64,000 nt of DNA, from assembly GCF_900172335.1 (NCBI RefSeq), contig NZ_FWFX01000016.1, positions 1-64,000 on the forward strand. The letters are read 5' to 3'. This document shows, one piece after another, positions 16,970-25,904 of this stretch (the stretch's first letter is position 1; every line of letters begins with the position of its first letter). A program made the position numbers and the translations under genes. The stretch is from Roseovarius albus (lineage in GTDB: Bacteria > Pseudomonadota > Alphaproteobacteria > Rhodobacterales > Rhodobacteraceae). Under the pieces are notes generated by a model. That model had not been told where the DNA came from. It saw nothing but the letters and a program-made list of their open reading frames with translations, and ran no database searches.

Positions 16970-18076
16970 TTAGACAGCAGGTATTTGCTGTGTGATGCAA
17001 TGCACGCCACCACCACCGCCACCAATCATTCGACCGGAAACCCCGTGGACCTTGTGACGTGGAAAGGCCTCTCGAATGATCGCAAGCGGCGTATTGTCTT
17101 CTGATGGCTTTCCAGAGATAGGGACAACAACCGCGCCGTTGCAGATGTAAAAATTCATGTGCACCACATCGAAGCTTGTTAAAGGTATTTCGATGATCTC
17201 AAAGCGACGCCCCCGCGCATCTGTCGTGTTTTCCAGCACGCGTTTCGCTGCGGCTGTGATGGCTGTATTTGGATCACCGGCTTCATGGATTGTGTGAAGC
17301 AAAACCACTCCCGGCGCCGCAAAGGCAGCAATCCCGTCGACATGTCCATCGGTGATCGGGTCTGGGGTCAGCCCTTTTGGTAGCCAGATCACTTTGTCAG
17401 CACCGAGTTGTGTTTTTAATTCGGCCTCGACTTGCGCCTTGGTCCAGCCTGGATTGCGGTTTTTGTGCAAAAGGCATTCTTCGGTCGTTAGAATGGTGCC
17501 CTGACCATCAAAGGCTACGGCGCCCCCTTCAAGGACCAGGTCACTTTGATACATTGGCATATCTAGGTGCGCCGCAAAGCGGCCTTTTGCTAGCTGGTCT
17601 GCACTGTAAGGTGGGAACTTGTTTCCCCAGCCATTGAAGGTAAACCCAGCAATCCGGCGGTCGCCTGCACGGTTTTGAACAATCATTGGACCGCTATCGC
17701 GCGACCACGCGTCATTCAGAGGCATTTCGATCAGTTTAATTTGGTTGCTAAGCATGGCTTGCGCCGCTGCATGATCTTGTGGCCTGACCGCCATGGTGAC
17801 GGGTTCATATTCGGCCACGAGATTAGCAACATTGGCCCATTCCTTCCGCGCCGCCTTTAACTGCCGACGGGGCCAGTTTTGCGGGGACGGAAATTGCATC
17901 AGCGTTTGCTCATGCCGTGCCCATTCTGCCGGAAACATATAACCATCTTGCCCAGCTGAACCGCCGATCACCTGGGCGCCCGTTTGGGTGTAATCGATTG
18001 ATTTTGCGGCGCTGGACGGCAAAGCGGTTGAAACGCCGGCGGCGGTGGCCCCGGCAAGGAAATATCGTCTGTTCAT
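16970..18076 (-). CDS. Agmatine deiminase family protein with Tat signal
   Basis: The 368-residue protein belongs to the peptidyl-arginine deiminase/agmatine deiminase family. It has EGGAVAFDGQGT, ITDGHVDG and the C-terminal GGGGVHCITQQ with the nucleophile Cys360. Unlike typical cytosolic agmatine deiminases, it starts with MNRRYFLAGATAAG and an Ala-rich stretch ending near residue 24, a twin-arginine-type signal. It may therefore act in the periplasm. It is the last gene of an opp/dpp-type transporter operon, 15 bases after the second permease. It would convert agmatine, or another guanidino compound, to the carbamoyl form. Two cytosolic-type paralogues lie at 24888 and 25901. Confidence 0.87.
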   Translation of the reverse strand: MNRRYFLAGATAAGVSTALPSSAAKSIDYTQTGAQVIGGSAGQDGYMFPAEWARHEQTLMQFPSPQNWPRRQLKAARKEWANVANLVAEYEPVTMAVRPQDHAAAQAMLSNQIKLIEMPLNDAWSRDSGPMIVQNRAGDRRIAGFTFNGWGNKFPPYSADQLAKGRFAAHLDMPMYQSDLVLEGGAVAFDGQGTILTTEECLLHKNRNPGWTKAQVEAELKTQLGADKVIWLPKGLTPDPITDGHVDGIAAFAAPGVVLLHTIHEAGDPNTAITAAAKRVLENTTDARGRRFEIIEIPLTSFDVVHMNFYICNGAVVVPISGKPSEDNTPLAIIREAFPRHKVHGVSGRMIGGGGGGVHCITQQIPAV

Positions 18077-18091
18077 GTGTTAACCTTTCGT

Positions 18092-19021
18092 TCAGACGCC
18101 CGCTTCGGACGCGCCGAGAGACGGATCAAGATGGTCGCGCAAGGAATCTCCAAGCAGGTTGAAACCGATAGCCACGGTGGCTATTGCACCCCCGGGGAAC
18201 ACCGCCAACCACCACGACGCTGGTTGATGAGTCAGGCTGTCAAAGATCATTGCTCCCCACTCCGGTGTAGGTGGTTGCGCGCCAAGGCCAAGAAACGACA
18301 AACCCGAAGCCGCAAGAATGACGAAGCCCACATCCGTGGTTGCTTGTACAATGACCAGTGGCCAGACCATTGGCAGTAAAGACGAAAAGATAAGTCTGGT
18401 ATGGGAGGCACCCAGGCACCGGCTGGCGGCAATAAAATCCTGCTGCTTGAGTGATAGCACACGGCTGCGGATCAGCCGGGTGTACCAAGGCCAAAACACC
18501 GCTGCGAGTGCGACAGTGGTGGAAACCATGCCGCCACCGAAGCTGGTCGCGATGGCGGCCGCAAGAATCAGTGCAGGAAAGGCCAAGAAGAGATCTGTGA
18601 TGCGCATCAGAATTTCATCAGTGATCCCACCTACATAGCCAGCAATAAGGCCGACAGAAGTCCCTATGATTGCCGCGACGAGCAAAACAGCGAAGGAAAC
18701 AGACAACGATATCCACGACCCTGCGATCACGCGCGCCAACACATCGCGGCCGATCTTGTCAGTCCCCATCCAGTGTTCTGCGCTTGGCGCTTCAAGCCGG
18801 GTGCGGATGTTCATTTTCAGGGGGTCAAAGCTGGTCAGATAGGTGTCAGTCGCATAGGCGCCAAAAGCCAACATGGCGGTGACAATGACGAATAGCACAA
18901 TTGAAACGGCCAACATGGCTTGACCTGATGAGGTTGCGAAACCCCAACCCCATCCCAAAGTGCTTTTGATCCGCCCTTGTTCGAAAGAACCCGTTTTCGG
19001 AGATGTGCTTAGCATGGTCAT
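18092..19021 (-). CDS. Family-5 ABC transporter permease (DppC/OppC-like)
   Basis: The 309-residue membrane protein has an N-terminal transmembrane helix (about residues 35-58), a periplasmic loop with EHWMGTDKIGRDVLARVI, and five further helices in the binding-protein-dependent permease domain. The EAA-like loop is CLGASHTRLIFSSLLP. The EHWMGTDxxGRD motif is diagnostic of DppC/OppC. The start overlaps the upstream permease by four bases. Confidence 0.92.
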   Translation of the reverse strand: MTMLSTSPKTGSFEQGRIKSTLGWGWGFATSSGQAMLAVSIVLFVIVTAMLAFGAYATDTYLTSFDPLKMNIRTRLEAPSAEHWMGTDKIGRDVLARVIAGSWISLSVSFAVLLVAAIIGTSVGLIAGYVGGITDEILMRITDLFLAFPALILAAAIATSFGGGMVSTTVALAAVFWPWYTRLIRSRVLSLKQQDFIAASRCLGASHTRLIFSSLLPMVWPLVIVQATTDVGFVILAASGLSFLGLGAQPPTPEWGAMIFDSLTHQPASWWLAVFPGGAIATVAIGFNLLGDSLRDHLDPSLGASEAGV

Positions 19022-20025
19022 GATAAATTTACTCGCGGATCAATGAAGGAATAGCTCAGATCAACTAGAAAATTGATCAGCGTGTACGCAATCGCAACCA
19101 CCAGCGTGATCGCCATGATGGCATTGTAATCAGAGGCCGAAATAGCATTTGCGGTATACCGCCCAAGACCCGGCCAATCGTATATCAGTTCGATAAAGAC
19201 AGCCCCTGAAATCAACAGGCCGGTATTCAGGCCAAAGATGGTCACAATCGGCAACAGCGCGTTTCGTAGTGCATGATGTCGGTACACCCGGGCAGGTGAG
19301 ATCCCCTTGGAACGAGCGGTTCTGATGAAATCCTGATTCAATACTTCCAGCATTGAGGTTCGAACGACACGGATCGTGATCGCCATCGAAGGAATTGCCA
19401 GAACGGTCACAGGCAGGATCATGTGTTTGAGTGCATCGATCAATAGATCAAAACGGCCTGCTATAAGGCTATCGATGGTCATGAAACCCGTCACAAACTC
19501 TGGTGGGGCTACACCTGTTCCCAGTCGACCACCAAACGGGAGCAGACCTAACGTGGCAAAGAAAACCAGTTGAAACACTAGAGCGAGCCAGAAATCCGGA
19601 ACCGAAAGCCCGGTTACAGCAACGCCACGTACACCAATATCCGTGGGCTTCCCGCTGCGGACTGCCGCGAGCGCCCCTAGGAATACCCCAAGCACAAGTG
19701 AGATAAAGGCAGCAACGATCACCAACTCTAGGGTTGCTGGAAAGAATGTGAGGATGTCCTCGGAAATTGGGCGGCGCGTTATGACAGAACGTCCAAAATC
19801 ACCCTCAAGCACATTGCCCACATACGTTACAAACTGGGTTGTGATTGGATCATCCAGCCCCAAACGTTCCCGAACAGCGGCGACCGCCTCGGCATTTGCC
19901 CGTGCGCCAGCGATCAAACGCGCTGGATCGCCCGGCAAAAGCCGGGCGAGCGCGAAGGTCATCAGGATCACTCCGATGAGCAGAAAAGTTGTGGCCACTG
20001 CCCGTCTGAGAATGAAACGAAGCAT
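19018..20025 (-). CDS. Family-5 ABC transporter permease (DppB/OppB-like)
   Basis: The 335-residue protein begins with RFILRRAVATTFLLIGVILMTFALARLLPGDPA in outline, the standard DppB first helix followed by the LPGDP motif, then six predicted helices and an EAA-type loop (ARSKGISPARVYRHHALRNA). It pairs with the downstream DppC-like permease, 4-base overlap, to form the membrane channel. Confidence 0.92.
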   Translation of the reverse strand: MLRFILRRAVATTFLLIGVILMTFALARLLPGDPARLIAGARANAEAVAAVRERLGLDDPITTQFVTYVGNVLEGDFGRSVITRRPISEDILTFFPATLELVIVAAFISLVLGVFLGALAAVRSGKPTDIGVRGVAVTGLSVPDFWLALVFQLVFFATLGLLPFGGRLGTGVAPPEFVTGFMTIDSLIAGRFDLLIDALKHMILPVTVLAIPSMAITIRVVRTSMLEVLNQDFIRTARSKGISPARVYRHHALRNALLPIVTIFGLNTGLLISGAVFIELIYDWPGLGRYTANAISASDYNAIMAITLVVAIAYTLINFLVDLSYSFIDPRVNLS

Positions 20026-20036
20026 TGTCTTTCCAA

Positions 20037-21692
20037 TCAGTCTTTACGGGACAAATTATACATATCCAGCGTGGCCACATAGATCGGGTTGTTTTCAATC
20101 CCTGCGATGTCATTGCGTGATACAAATTGCGCGCGTTCTTGCATGATTGGTAACCATGCCGGATCTTCTGTTGTCAGAATACCAGCTAGGCGCTGGAATT
20201 TGGCGGCCATCTCATCGGTCAGTTCCTGATTGCGCATCGCATCGATCAACGCGGTCGCTTCTTCATTGGCATAGCGACCTGTGTTGCCATCATAGGTTGC
20301 CGCGTCTCCGCTAAACAGCCCCCATGCAAAACTATAGGGATGATCCACATTAGGCCACCAGGAGAAGTAGAAAAGGTCGGGACGCTCTTCAGCTGTTCCT
20401 TCACCAAAGAAGACATCAAGATAGGCCGAGAACGATAGCTCCTGAAGTTGGAGATTAATGCCAATTTCTGACAACCATGCTTGCAACAGCTGGCCCTCGA
20501 TATCGCCAAAGCCCGCGTAATAAGCCATTGTTAGCTCAGTGCCTTCAGGAATTCCGGCCTCAGCGAGCAACGCACGGGCACGGTCGAGATCAAAGGGTAG
20601 CAGGCGGCTTTTGTCATCCATTCCTTGCATGAGCGAAGGGAAGACCGAAGTGGGTTTATCTCCCGTGCCAAGAATGACTTCCTCGATGTAGGCATCATGA
20701 TCAAAGGCGTGACATATTGCCTGCCGTGCTCTGGGATCGGCAAGGATGCCATCTGTGGCAAAGGCAACATATTGCACCGTGAAGGTTGGTGTGTCGGACA
20801 GGGTGAAACGTGGGTCGTCACGCAGCGCCAGCATATCTTCCGGCTCCAGAGCAAGACTCATATCTGCTTCGCCGGTTTCCAATAGTTGCCGGCGTGTCGC
20901 CGAGACTGGAATTGTTTTGGTGATCACACGATCAAAATGATCATGTTCCCAACCTCCCCGATATCCGGGATCAGCTGCGAAGATCGCCTCTTGACCAGGG
21001 TTAAGGCTTTCTAACGTGAAAGGTCCGGTGCCGACGGGGTTGGATTGCAGATACTCTGAACCCAGATCATCGTCGCCTTTGGAGTTGGCCTCTGCAGCAG
21101 TGGGGCTGGCAATCCAGAAACCGTATTGTGAGCTGACCTGCCGATCAAAGAATGGCCGAGGTTCGCCCAGATCAAAGCGGATGGTATGGGTATCCAACAC
21201 AACAATTTGCGTCTCTGGGTCCTCAAGCTGCCAAGTTCCGGCAAGACCAGCAGGGTGTAGAACCATACGTGTCACTGCTTTTTTGATGGCTTCGGCATCG
21301 CATATTGTGCCGTCATGAAATAGCGCGCCTTCAGCAAGAGTAAACGTCCAGCTTGAGGCGTCCTCATTCGCTTCCCAAGCGGTTGCTAGTGCAGGCTTGA
21401 CCGTCAGGGTATCGGTACCATCCAGAACTGTCAGGGTTTCGTAAATAGGACGCAGACCATAGGCCCATTCGATGTTGGTCGCAGGATCAAGATTTTCAAC
21501 GGCTGCATCAACCAGAACAACCAGTGATTTAGGATCTCGTGCCCCAAGAGCAGGGGGCGCGGCCTGACTGTCGGCGAACGCGCGCCCGGCTGTTGTGGTG
21601 GACAAAGCGACCAACGCGCTACTTCCTGCCAGAAAGGACCGGCGCGGCATATGAAACTGTGAAAGGGTGGGACGTTGGGCTTTGTGGGTCAT
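20037..21692 (-). CDS. Family-5 extracellular solute-binding protein, Tat-exported
   Basis: The family-5 (OppA/DppA) binding protein begins at ATG 21692, which has a GGAG site 8 bases upstream; an upstream in-frame ATG lacks a site. The N-terminus has a twin-arginine motif, RRSFLAG, followed by a hydrophobic stretch and an AFA-type cleavage region. The core has the typical ATAWEANEDASSWTFTL and IDPxxR-like ARQAICHAFDHDAY segments. It delivers substrate to the two downstream permeases, 11 bases from the first. The ATPase genes are divergent at 21915. The operon ends with an agmatine deiminase, which suggests a guanidino or arginine-derived substrate; this is inference. Confidence 0.9.
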   Translation of the reverse strand: MTHKAQRPTLSQFHMPRRSFLAGSSALVALSTTTAGRAFADSQAAPPALGARDPKSLVVLVDAAVENLDPATNIEWAYGLRPIYETLTVLDGTDTLTVKPALATAWEANEDASSWTFTLAEGALFHDGTICDAEAIKKAVTRMVLHPAGLAGTWQLEDPETQIVVLDTHTIRFDLGEPRPFFDRQVSSQYGFWIASPTAAEANSKGDDDLGSEYLQSNPVGTGPFTLESLNPGQEAIFAADPGYRGGWEHDHFDRVITKTIPVSATRRQLLETGEADMSLALEPEDMLALRDDPRFTLSDTPTFTVQYVAFATDGILADPRARQAICHAFDHDAYIEEVILGTGDKPTSVFPSLMQGMDDKSRLLPFDLDRARALLAEAGIPEGTELTMAYYAGFGDIEGQLLQAWLSEIGINLQLQELSFSAYLDVFFGEGTAEERPDLFYFSWWPNVDHPYSFAWGLFSGDAATYDGNTGRYANEEATALIDAMRNQELTDEMAAKFQRLAGILTTEDPAWLPIMQERAQFVSRNDIAGIENNPIYVATLDMYNLSRKD

Positions 21693-21785
21693 GAGTGGAC
21701 TCCGTATGAGGTCAGACGATTGACAGCGGCGCAGGGATTCCACGCTGCAAGCATGTTCTAAAGATCGCTTCGTTACCCCCAATCT

Positions 21786-21807
21786 GTCGATACCCACAAA
21801 GGGGCAC
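21786..21807. promoter_or_regulatory. CCC/GGG palindrome, site B
   Basis: GATACCCACAAAGGGGCAC (21789-21807, preceded by GTC) matches site A at 18 of 24 positions over the extended window. It is 94 bases from the binding-protein start and 108 bases from the divergent ATPase start, so it could control both halves of the transporter locus. Confidence 0.45.
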
Positions 21808-21914
21808 AGCCATGCAGGCGCGTTCCGTGTATTGATATCGTAGGATTCGGAAGTGCGGGACCGACCCGTAGGTGTAAATTCTCAAGTCTTCATGGATAAG
21901 GATGTCATTTAAAT

Positions 21915-22904
21915 ATGGATCTGCTCAATGTTAGCAATCTGACTGTTTCAGTTGTTCGCCAAGCGCATTCTGCCGCTATCGTGGATAGCCTTTCCTTTGA
22001 TTTGCAACAGGGGCAATGCTTGGGAATTGTGGGTGAAAGCGGGTCGGGCAAAAGTACTGCCGCTATGGCCATCATGGGCCTGCTCGACAGCAAATCTTTG
22101 AATGTCTCAGGCAAGGTGATTTTTGATGGTACCGACCTTGCTCGCTTGAGCCCAAAGGAATTCCGCCAGTTGCAAGGTACAGAGATTGCGATGATCTTTC
22201 AGGATCCAATGAGCAGTCTCAACCCGGTTTTGCGAATAGGCGACCAGATTATCGAATGTGTTCAGGCCCACCGCCGAAGAAACAAGAAAGAAGCCCGCGA
22301 AAAAGCCGTGGATGTACTTACTCAGGTGGGTATGCCGGATCCCGAAGGTATGTTGGAGCGCTACCCTCATCAGCTCAGCGGGGGTCAAAGGCAACGGGTC
22401 ATGATTGCCATGGCTATCGTGTTTGAGCCTCGGCTTTTGATCGCGGATGAGCCGACAACTGCCCTCGATCTGACAATTCAGGCGCAAATTCTTGAATTGT
22501 TGAAAACACTATCGCGGGATCTCAATATGGCGCTGATTCTAATCACCCATGATTTGGGGGTCGTATCCCAGATGTGTGATGAGGTCATTGTGCTTTATTC
22601 TGGTCGTGACGTGGAACGGGGGCCAGCTGAAGAGGTGCTTGAACATCCATCTCATCCCTACACTGTTGGGTTGCTTGGTGCGCACCCGTCTTTAGATGCA
22701 GACGACAGCCGCCTTACCCCCATCCCCGGAGCGCCTCCATCGATCTGGCACCGCCCTTCGGGCTGTGCCTTCAGGGACCGGTGTAAGCACGCCAAACCCC
22801 AGTGCGCAGAGCGTATTCCCAGCCTCTTCAGTACCGAACGTGAGCACCATAAAGTCGCTTGTTTACTGAATGGGGACGTGTCTATGGAAAGGGCAATAGC
22901 ATGA
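21915..22904 (+). CDS. ABC transporter ATPase (OppD/DppD-like)
   Basis: The 329-residue ATPase has Walker A GESGSGKST (about residues 41-49), the family signature LSGGQRQRVM, Walker B LLIADEPTTALD, and the C-terminal Cys-rich motif (CAFRDRCKHAKPQCAE) that binds a 4Fe-4S cluster in peptide-importer ATPases. It pairs with the next ATPase through an ATGA overlap. It is divergent from the cognate binding protein and permeases. Confidence 0.93.
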   Translation: MDLLNVSNLTVSVVRQAHSAAIVDSLSFDLQQGQCLGIVGESGSGKSTAAMAIMGLLDSKSLNVSGKVIFDGTDLARLSPKEFRQLQGTEIAMIFQDPMSSLNPVLRIGDQIIECVQAHRRRNKKEAREKAVDVLTQVGMPDPEGMLERYPHQLSGGQRQRVMIAMAIVFEPRLLIADEPTTALDLTIQAQILELLKTLSRDLNMALILITHDLGVVSQMCDEVIVLYSGRDVERGPAEEVLEHPSHPYTVGLLGAHPSLDADDSRLTPIPGAPPSIWHRPSGCAFRDRCKHAKPQCAERIPSLFSTEREHHKVACLLNGDVSMERAIA

Positions 22905-23920
22905 ACCGCGTGGCGTTAGAGGTTGAAAACCTCAGTGTTGAATTTCCATCCCCAGGCGCGCGCGGGTTGTTCCAGCCGCCAGCGACCTTTCGGGCCCTGA
23001 GTGATATCTCACTGTCTGTGGCCACGGGAGAAGTTTTAGGTCTCATTGGCGAATCCGGAAGCGGAAAAACTACTTTGGGAAAAGCGATTGTGGGGTTGGT
23101 GCAAACTTCGCAAGGCCAGATCCAGGTTGATGGTACAGCGCTTGATATACAGAAAGATCGTGACCGGCATGAGCTGGCACGCCGGGTGCAGATGGTGTTT
23201 CAGGATCCCTTTTCCTCGCTGCATCCGCGAAAGACCGTGGGCCATACACTGGCTGAACCATTTCGCATCCAAAAAACCGCCGGCCGTAACGACCAAACAA
23301 CAAAGGTTAACGCATTGCTGGAACGAGTCGGATTGAGCCCGACCCATGCCGCGCGATACCCACAGCATTTCAGCGGGGGGCAAAGACAACGCATTGCGAT
23401 CGCACGAGCAATTGCAAACCAGCCCTCTGTTCTTGTTGCTGATGAACCTGTCAGTGCGCTTGATGTTTCAGTGCAGGCGCAGATCCTGAACCTTCTGGAT
23501 GATTTGAAATCGCAAGAAAACATGGCGATGTTGTTCATTAGCCATGATTTGTCGGTGGTTCGGCATCTATGTCAGCGAATTGCAGTCATGTATCTGGGTC
23601 GTATTGTTGAAATTGGTCCTGCCAAGGAATTGGCTGCCAATCCGGCGCATCCCTATACAGCTGCACTGATGTCAGCCGTGCCTCGGGTGAAAGCCCGCAA
23701 CAAAGCACGGTCTAAACCAATTGTTTTGCAGGGCGACGTGCCGTCGCATGCAGCAATTCCAAGCGGTTGCCCGTTTCACACCAGATGTTGGCTCTACGAA
23801 AAGAAAGGTTGCCCGGCACGTTGTCGTACAGAGGTGCCGTCGTTGGATAAGGTTGATAGTGCCCGTCAATCTGCCTGCTTTTATTCGACCGAGGTTGAAT
23901 CACCTGACAATGGGGCGTGA
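22901..23920 (+). CDS. ABC transporter ATPase (OppF/DppF-like)
   Basis: The start chosen is the ATG at 22901 that overlaps the stop of the previous gene (ATGA); a longer frame lacks support. Walker A is GESGSGKTT, the signature is FSGGQRQRIA, and Walker B is VLVADEPVSALD. A C-terminal Cys-rich region (CPFHTRCWLYEKKGCP) matches the peptide-transporter subfamily. Its 3' end overlaps the convergent LysR gene by 40 bases. Confidence 0.93.
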   Translation: MNRVALEVENLSVEFPSPGARGLFQPPATFRALSDISLSVATGEVLGLIGESGSGKTTLGKAIVGLVQTSQGQIQVDGTALDIQKDRDRHELARRVQMVFQDPFSSLHPRKTVGHTLAEPFRIQKTAGRNDQTTKVNALLERVGLSPTHAARYPQHFSGGQRQRIAIARAIANQPSVLVADEPVSALDVSVQAQILNLLDDLKSQENMAMLFISHDLSVVRHLCQRIAVMYLGRIVEIGPAKELAANPAHPYTAALMSAVPRVKARNKARSKPIVLQGDVPSHAAIPSGCPFHTRCWLYEKKGCPARCRTEVPSLDKVDSARQSACFYSTEVESPDNGA

Positions 23921-24783
23921 CGGCACAACCAATCCCAAAGTTTACGCACGTCGGGTCGCTGGAGGTGATGGTCCAATGTCACCATGTAAATATAGCGCTT
24001 TGTCGTGAGTACCGGGCCGGGGGCCTGCACCAGTTTATGCTCTTTAAGCCATGGCTTGGCCAGCTCTGGATTGCCCAGATAGACACCCATGCCTCGTGCG
24101 GCGGCATCCAGAGCAAACGTCGGGTCGGAAAAGTTGAGCCCCGCTGAAAAGTTTTCTCGCTCTCGCTCAGCATGCGCATACCACTTTCGCCAGTCATCGG
24201 GTTCCTCATCATGGATTAGGGGAACCGTGTCAGGCGCGGCTTCTAACTGCTCCAAAAGCGCGGGTACGCACAGTGGTGCTCGGCATTCCTGTAGAAACAC
24301 TTGCCCAATCTCATCAGGCAATTGCGGCGGCTCGCGCCGGAATGAAATATCATATTCGGTGTCGGCCAGTTCTTGATAGCTTTCACCAGTATAAAGCCAA
24401 GGTTCGATCTCAGGGGCTTCGGATTTCAACGCGGCCAGGCGCGGCATAAACCATCCAGCGGCAAGGCTGGGCGGTATATGAACCACGACAGTCCCGGGCT
24501 TGGTATAGGCATCCAATCTTTGCACGCCTAGGCGTACTCGTTCCAACGCGTCTGCGCTGGTGTTGTAAAGGTCGGTTCCGGCATCGGTTAGCTCGATCCC
24601 TCTTCCGATCCGTTGAAACAACGGCTGCCCAAGATGGGATTCCAGCGCGCGGATTTGGTGCGATATCGCTGACTGGGTCACGTTAAGTTCTTCAGCTGCC
24701 AACGAAAAACTGCCCAGACGTGCTGCGGCCTCGAATCCAACCAAGGCTCCAAGCGGGGGGAGAAGGCGATACGGATTATTCAT
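23881..24783 (-). CDS. LysR-family regulator, GcvA-like
   Basis: The 300-residue protein has an N-terminal winged helix with the GcvA-type signature (AAARLGSFSLAAEELNVTQSA, residues about 19-39) and a substrate-binding domain. It is divergent from two tandem agmatine deiminase genes, its likely targets. ACTAATC and GATTAGT, arms of an inverted repeat typical of GcvA-like sites, lie in the shared promoter region. Confidence 0.88.
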   Translation of the reverse strand: MNNPYRLLPPLGALVGFEAAARLGSFSLAAEELNVTQSAISHQIRALESHLGQPLFQRIGRGIELTDAGTDLYNTSADALERVRLGVQRLDAYTKPGTVVVHIPPSLAAGWFMPRLAALKSEAPEIEPWLYTGESYQELADTEYDISFRREPPQLPDEIGQVFLQECRAPLCVPALLEQLEAAPDTVPLIHDEEPDDWRKWYAHAERERENFSAGLNFSDPTFALDAAARGMGVYLGNPELAKPWLKEHKLVQAPGPVLTTKRYIYMVTLDHHLQRPDVRKLWDWLCRHAPLSGDSTSVE

Positions 24784-24790
24784 GAATTAA

Positions 24791-24830
24791 ACTAATCGAT
24801 ATGATAAGAATTACGGGTTTGTAGATTAGT
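24791..24830. promoter_or_regulatory. Candidate binding site for the GcvA-like regulator
   Basis: ACTAATC (24791-24797) and GATTAGT (24824-24830) are perfect 7-bp arms with a 26-base spacer, between the divergent LysR and agmatine deiminase starts. Confidence 0.45.
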
Positions 24831-24887
24831 ATACCTCATGTGTAAGCTACGAGCAAGACTCACTCACGGACAGGTAGGAGATATCGC

Positions 24888-25904
24888 ATGTCACAATTGA
24901 CCCCAAAGCAAGCCGGATTTTACATGCCTGCCGAATGGGTGCCGCATGCCCGGACTTGGATGATGTGGCCCTCACGCCCTGAGGTCTGGGACCGCATGGA
25001 AGAAACCTGCCTTAACTACGCAGCAGTGGCACACGCGATCCGCAGATTTGAACCTCTGACAATGCTCGTGCGTAGCGAAGATGTTAAAACAGCCCGCAAC
25101 TTTCTGGGCAGCGATATTGATCTGTTGGAACATCCAATTGATGATAGCTGGGCGCGGGATGCTGGCCCATGCTTTCTTGTGAATGATCAGGGAGATCGTG
25201 CTGGTGTTTCGTTTGAATTTAACGCCTGGGGCGAAAAATATCAGCCCTACGGAGGCGATAATGCTGTCTCTGCAGCGATCTGCAGTGCCGCAGATGTACG
25301 TGAATTCACCTCGCGGTTGGTGGCTGAAGGTGGCGGCGTCAGCGTCGATGGCGAAGGCACCATTCTTAGCACTATAAGCTGCTTTCCGAACGCGAACCGA
25401 AACCCTGACTGGAGCCTTGACGCGATTGAAGCTGAGCTGAAGGAAATGCTTGGCGGGGATAAAGTCATTTGGCTGCCGGGAAACCATCTGGAAACGGAAA
25501 CCGACGGCCATATAGATGGTACGGCCGTATTCCTTGCGCCGGGGGTTGTGCTGGTCGAAGGCGAAGGTCCCGCTGATGGCGAATGGTATGATATCAATAA
25601 AGCCAACATCGCGGCACTTGATGGTCAAACTGACGCGAAGGGCCGGGCGCTCGAGATTGTACGAGTTCCTGATGCCTCAGATCATGGCTCGGATCATGAG
25701 AAATTTTGCAGCTCATACGTGAACTCTTACATCTGCAATGGCGCGGTCGTGATGCCGAAATACGATCTGCGCGAGGATGATCTAGTGCGCGAAGTTTATG
25801 AAGAGCATTTCCCCGAACGCGAGATTGTTCAGGTCAATATCCCTTCCATCGCAATTGGTGGCGGAGGCATCCATTGCATTACTCAGCAGGAGCCAGCAGC
25901 ATGA
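24888..25904 (+). CDS. aguA: Agmatine deiminase, paralogue 2
   Basis: The 338-residue protein shows the agmatine deiminase pattern: DSWARDAGPCF, EGGGVSVDGEGT, ETDGHIDGT and GGGGIHCITQQ with the nucleophile Cys330. There is no signal peptide. It would convert agmatine to N-carbamoylputrescine and ammonia, feeding the aguB product at 15736. An AGGAG site is 7-8 bases before the ATG. The stop overlaps the start of a third paralogue (ATGA). Of the three, this is the closest in length and motifs to canonical agmatine deiminase. Confidence 0.92.
   Translation: MSQLTPKQAGFYMPAEWVPHARTWMMWPSRPEVWDRMEETCLNYAAVAHAIRRFEPLTMLVRSEDVKTARNFLGSDIDLLEHPIDDSWARDAGPCFLVNDQGDRAGVSFEFNAWGEKYQPYGGDNAVSAAICSAADVREFTSRLVAEGGGVSVDGEGTILSTISCFPNANRNPDWSLDAIEAELKEMLGGDKVIWLPGNHLETETDGHIDGTAVFLAPGVVLVEGEGPADGEWYDINKANIAALDGQTDAKGRALEIVRVPDASDHGSDHEKFCSSYVNSYICNGAVVMPKYDLREDDLVREVYEEHFPEREIVQVNIPSIAIGGGGIHCITQQEPAA

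Noticed and set aside
24972..25628. 218-codon open frame antisense to an agmatine deiminase gene
   Set aside because: It lies wholly inside a well-supported gene and lacks motifs.
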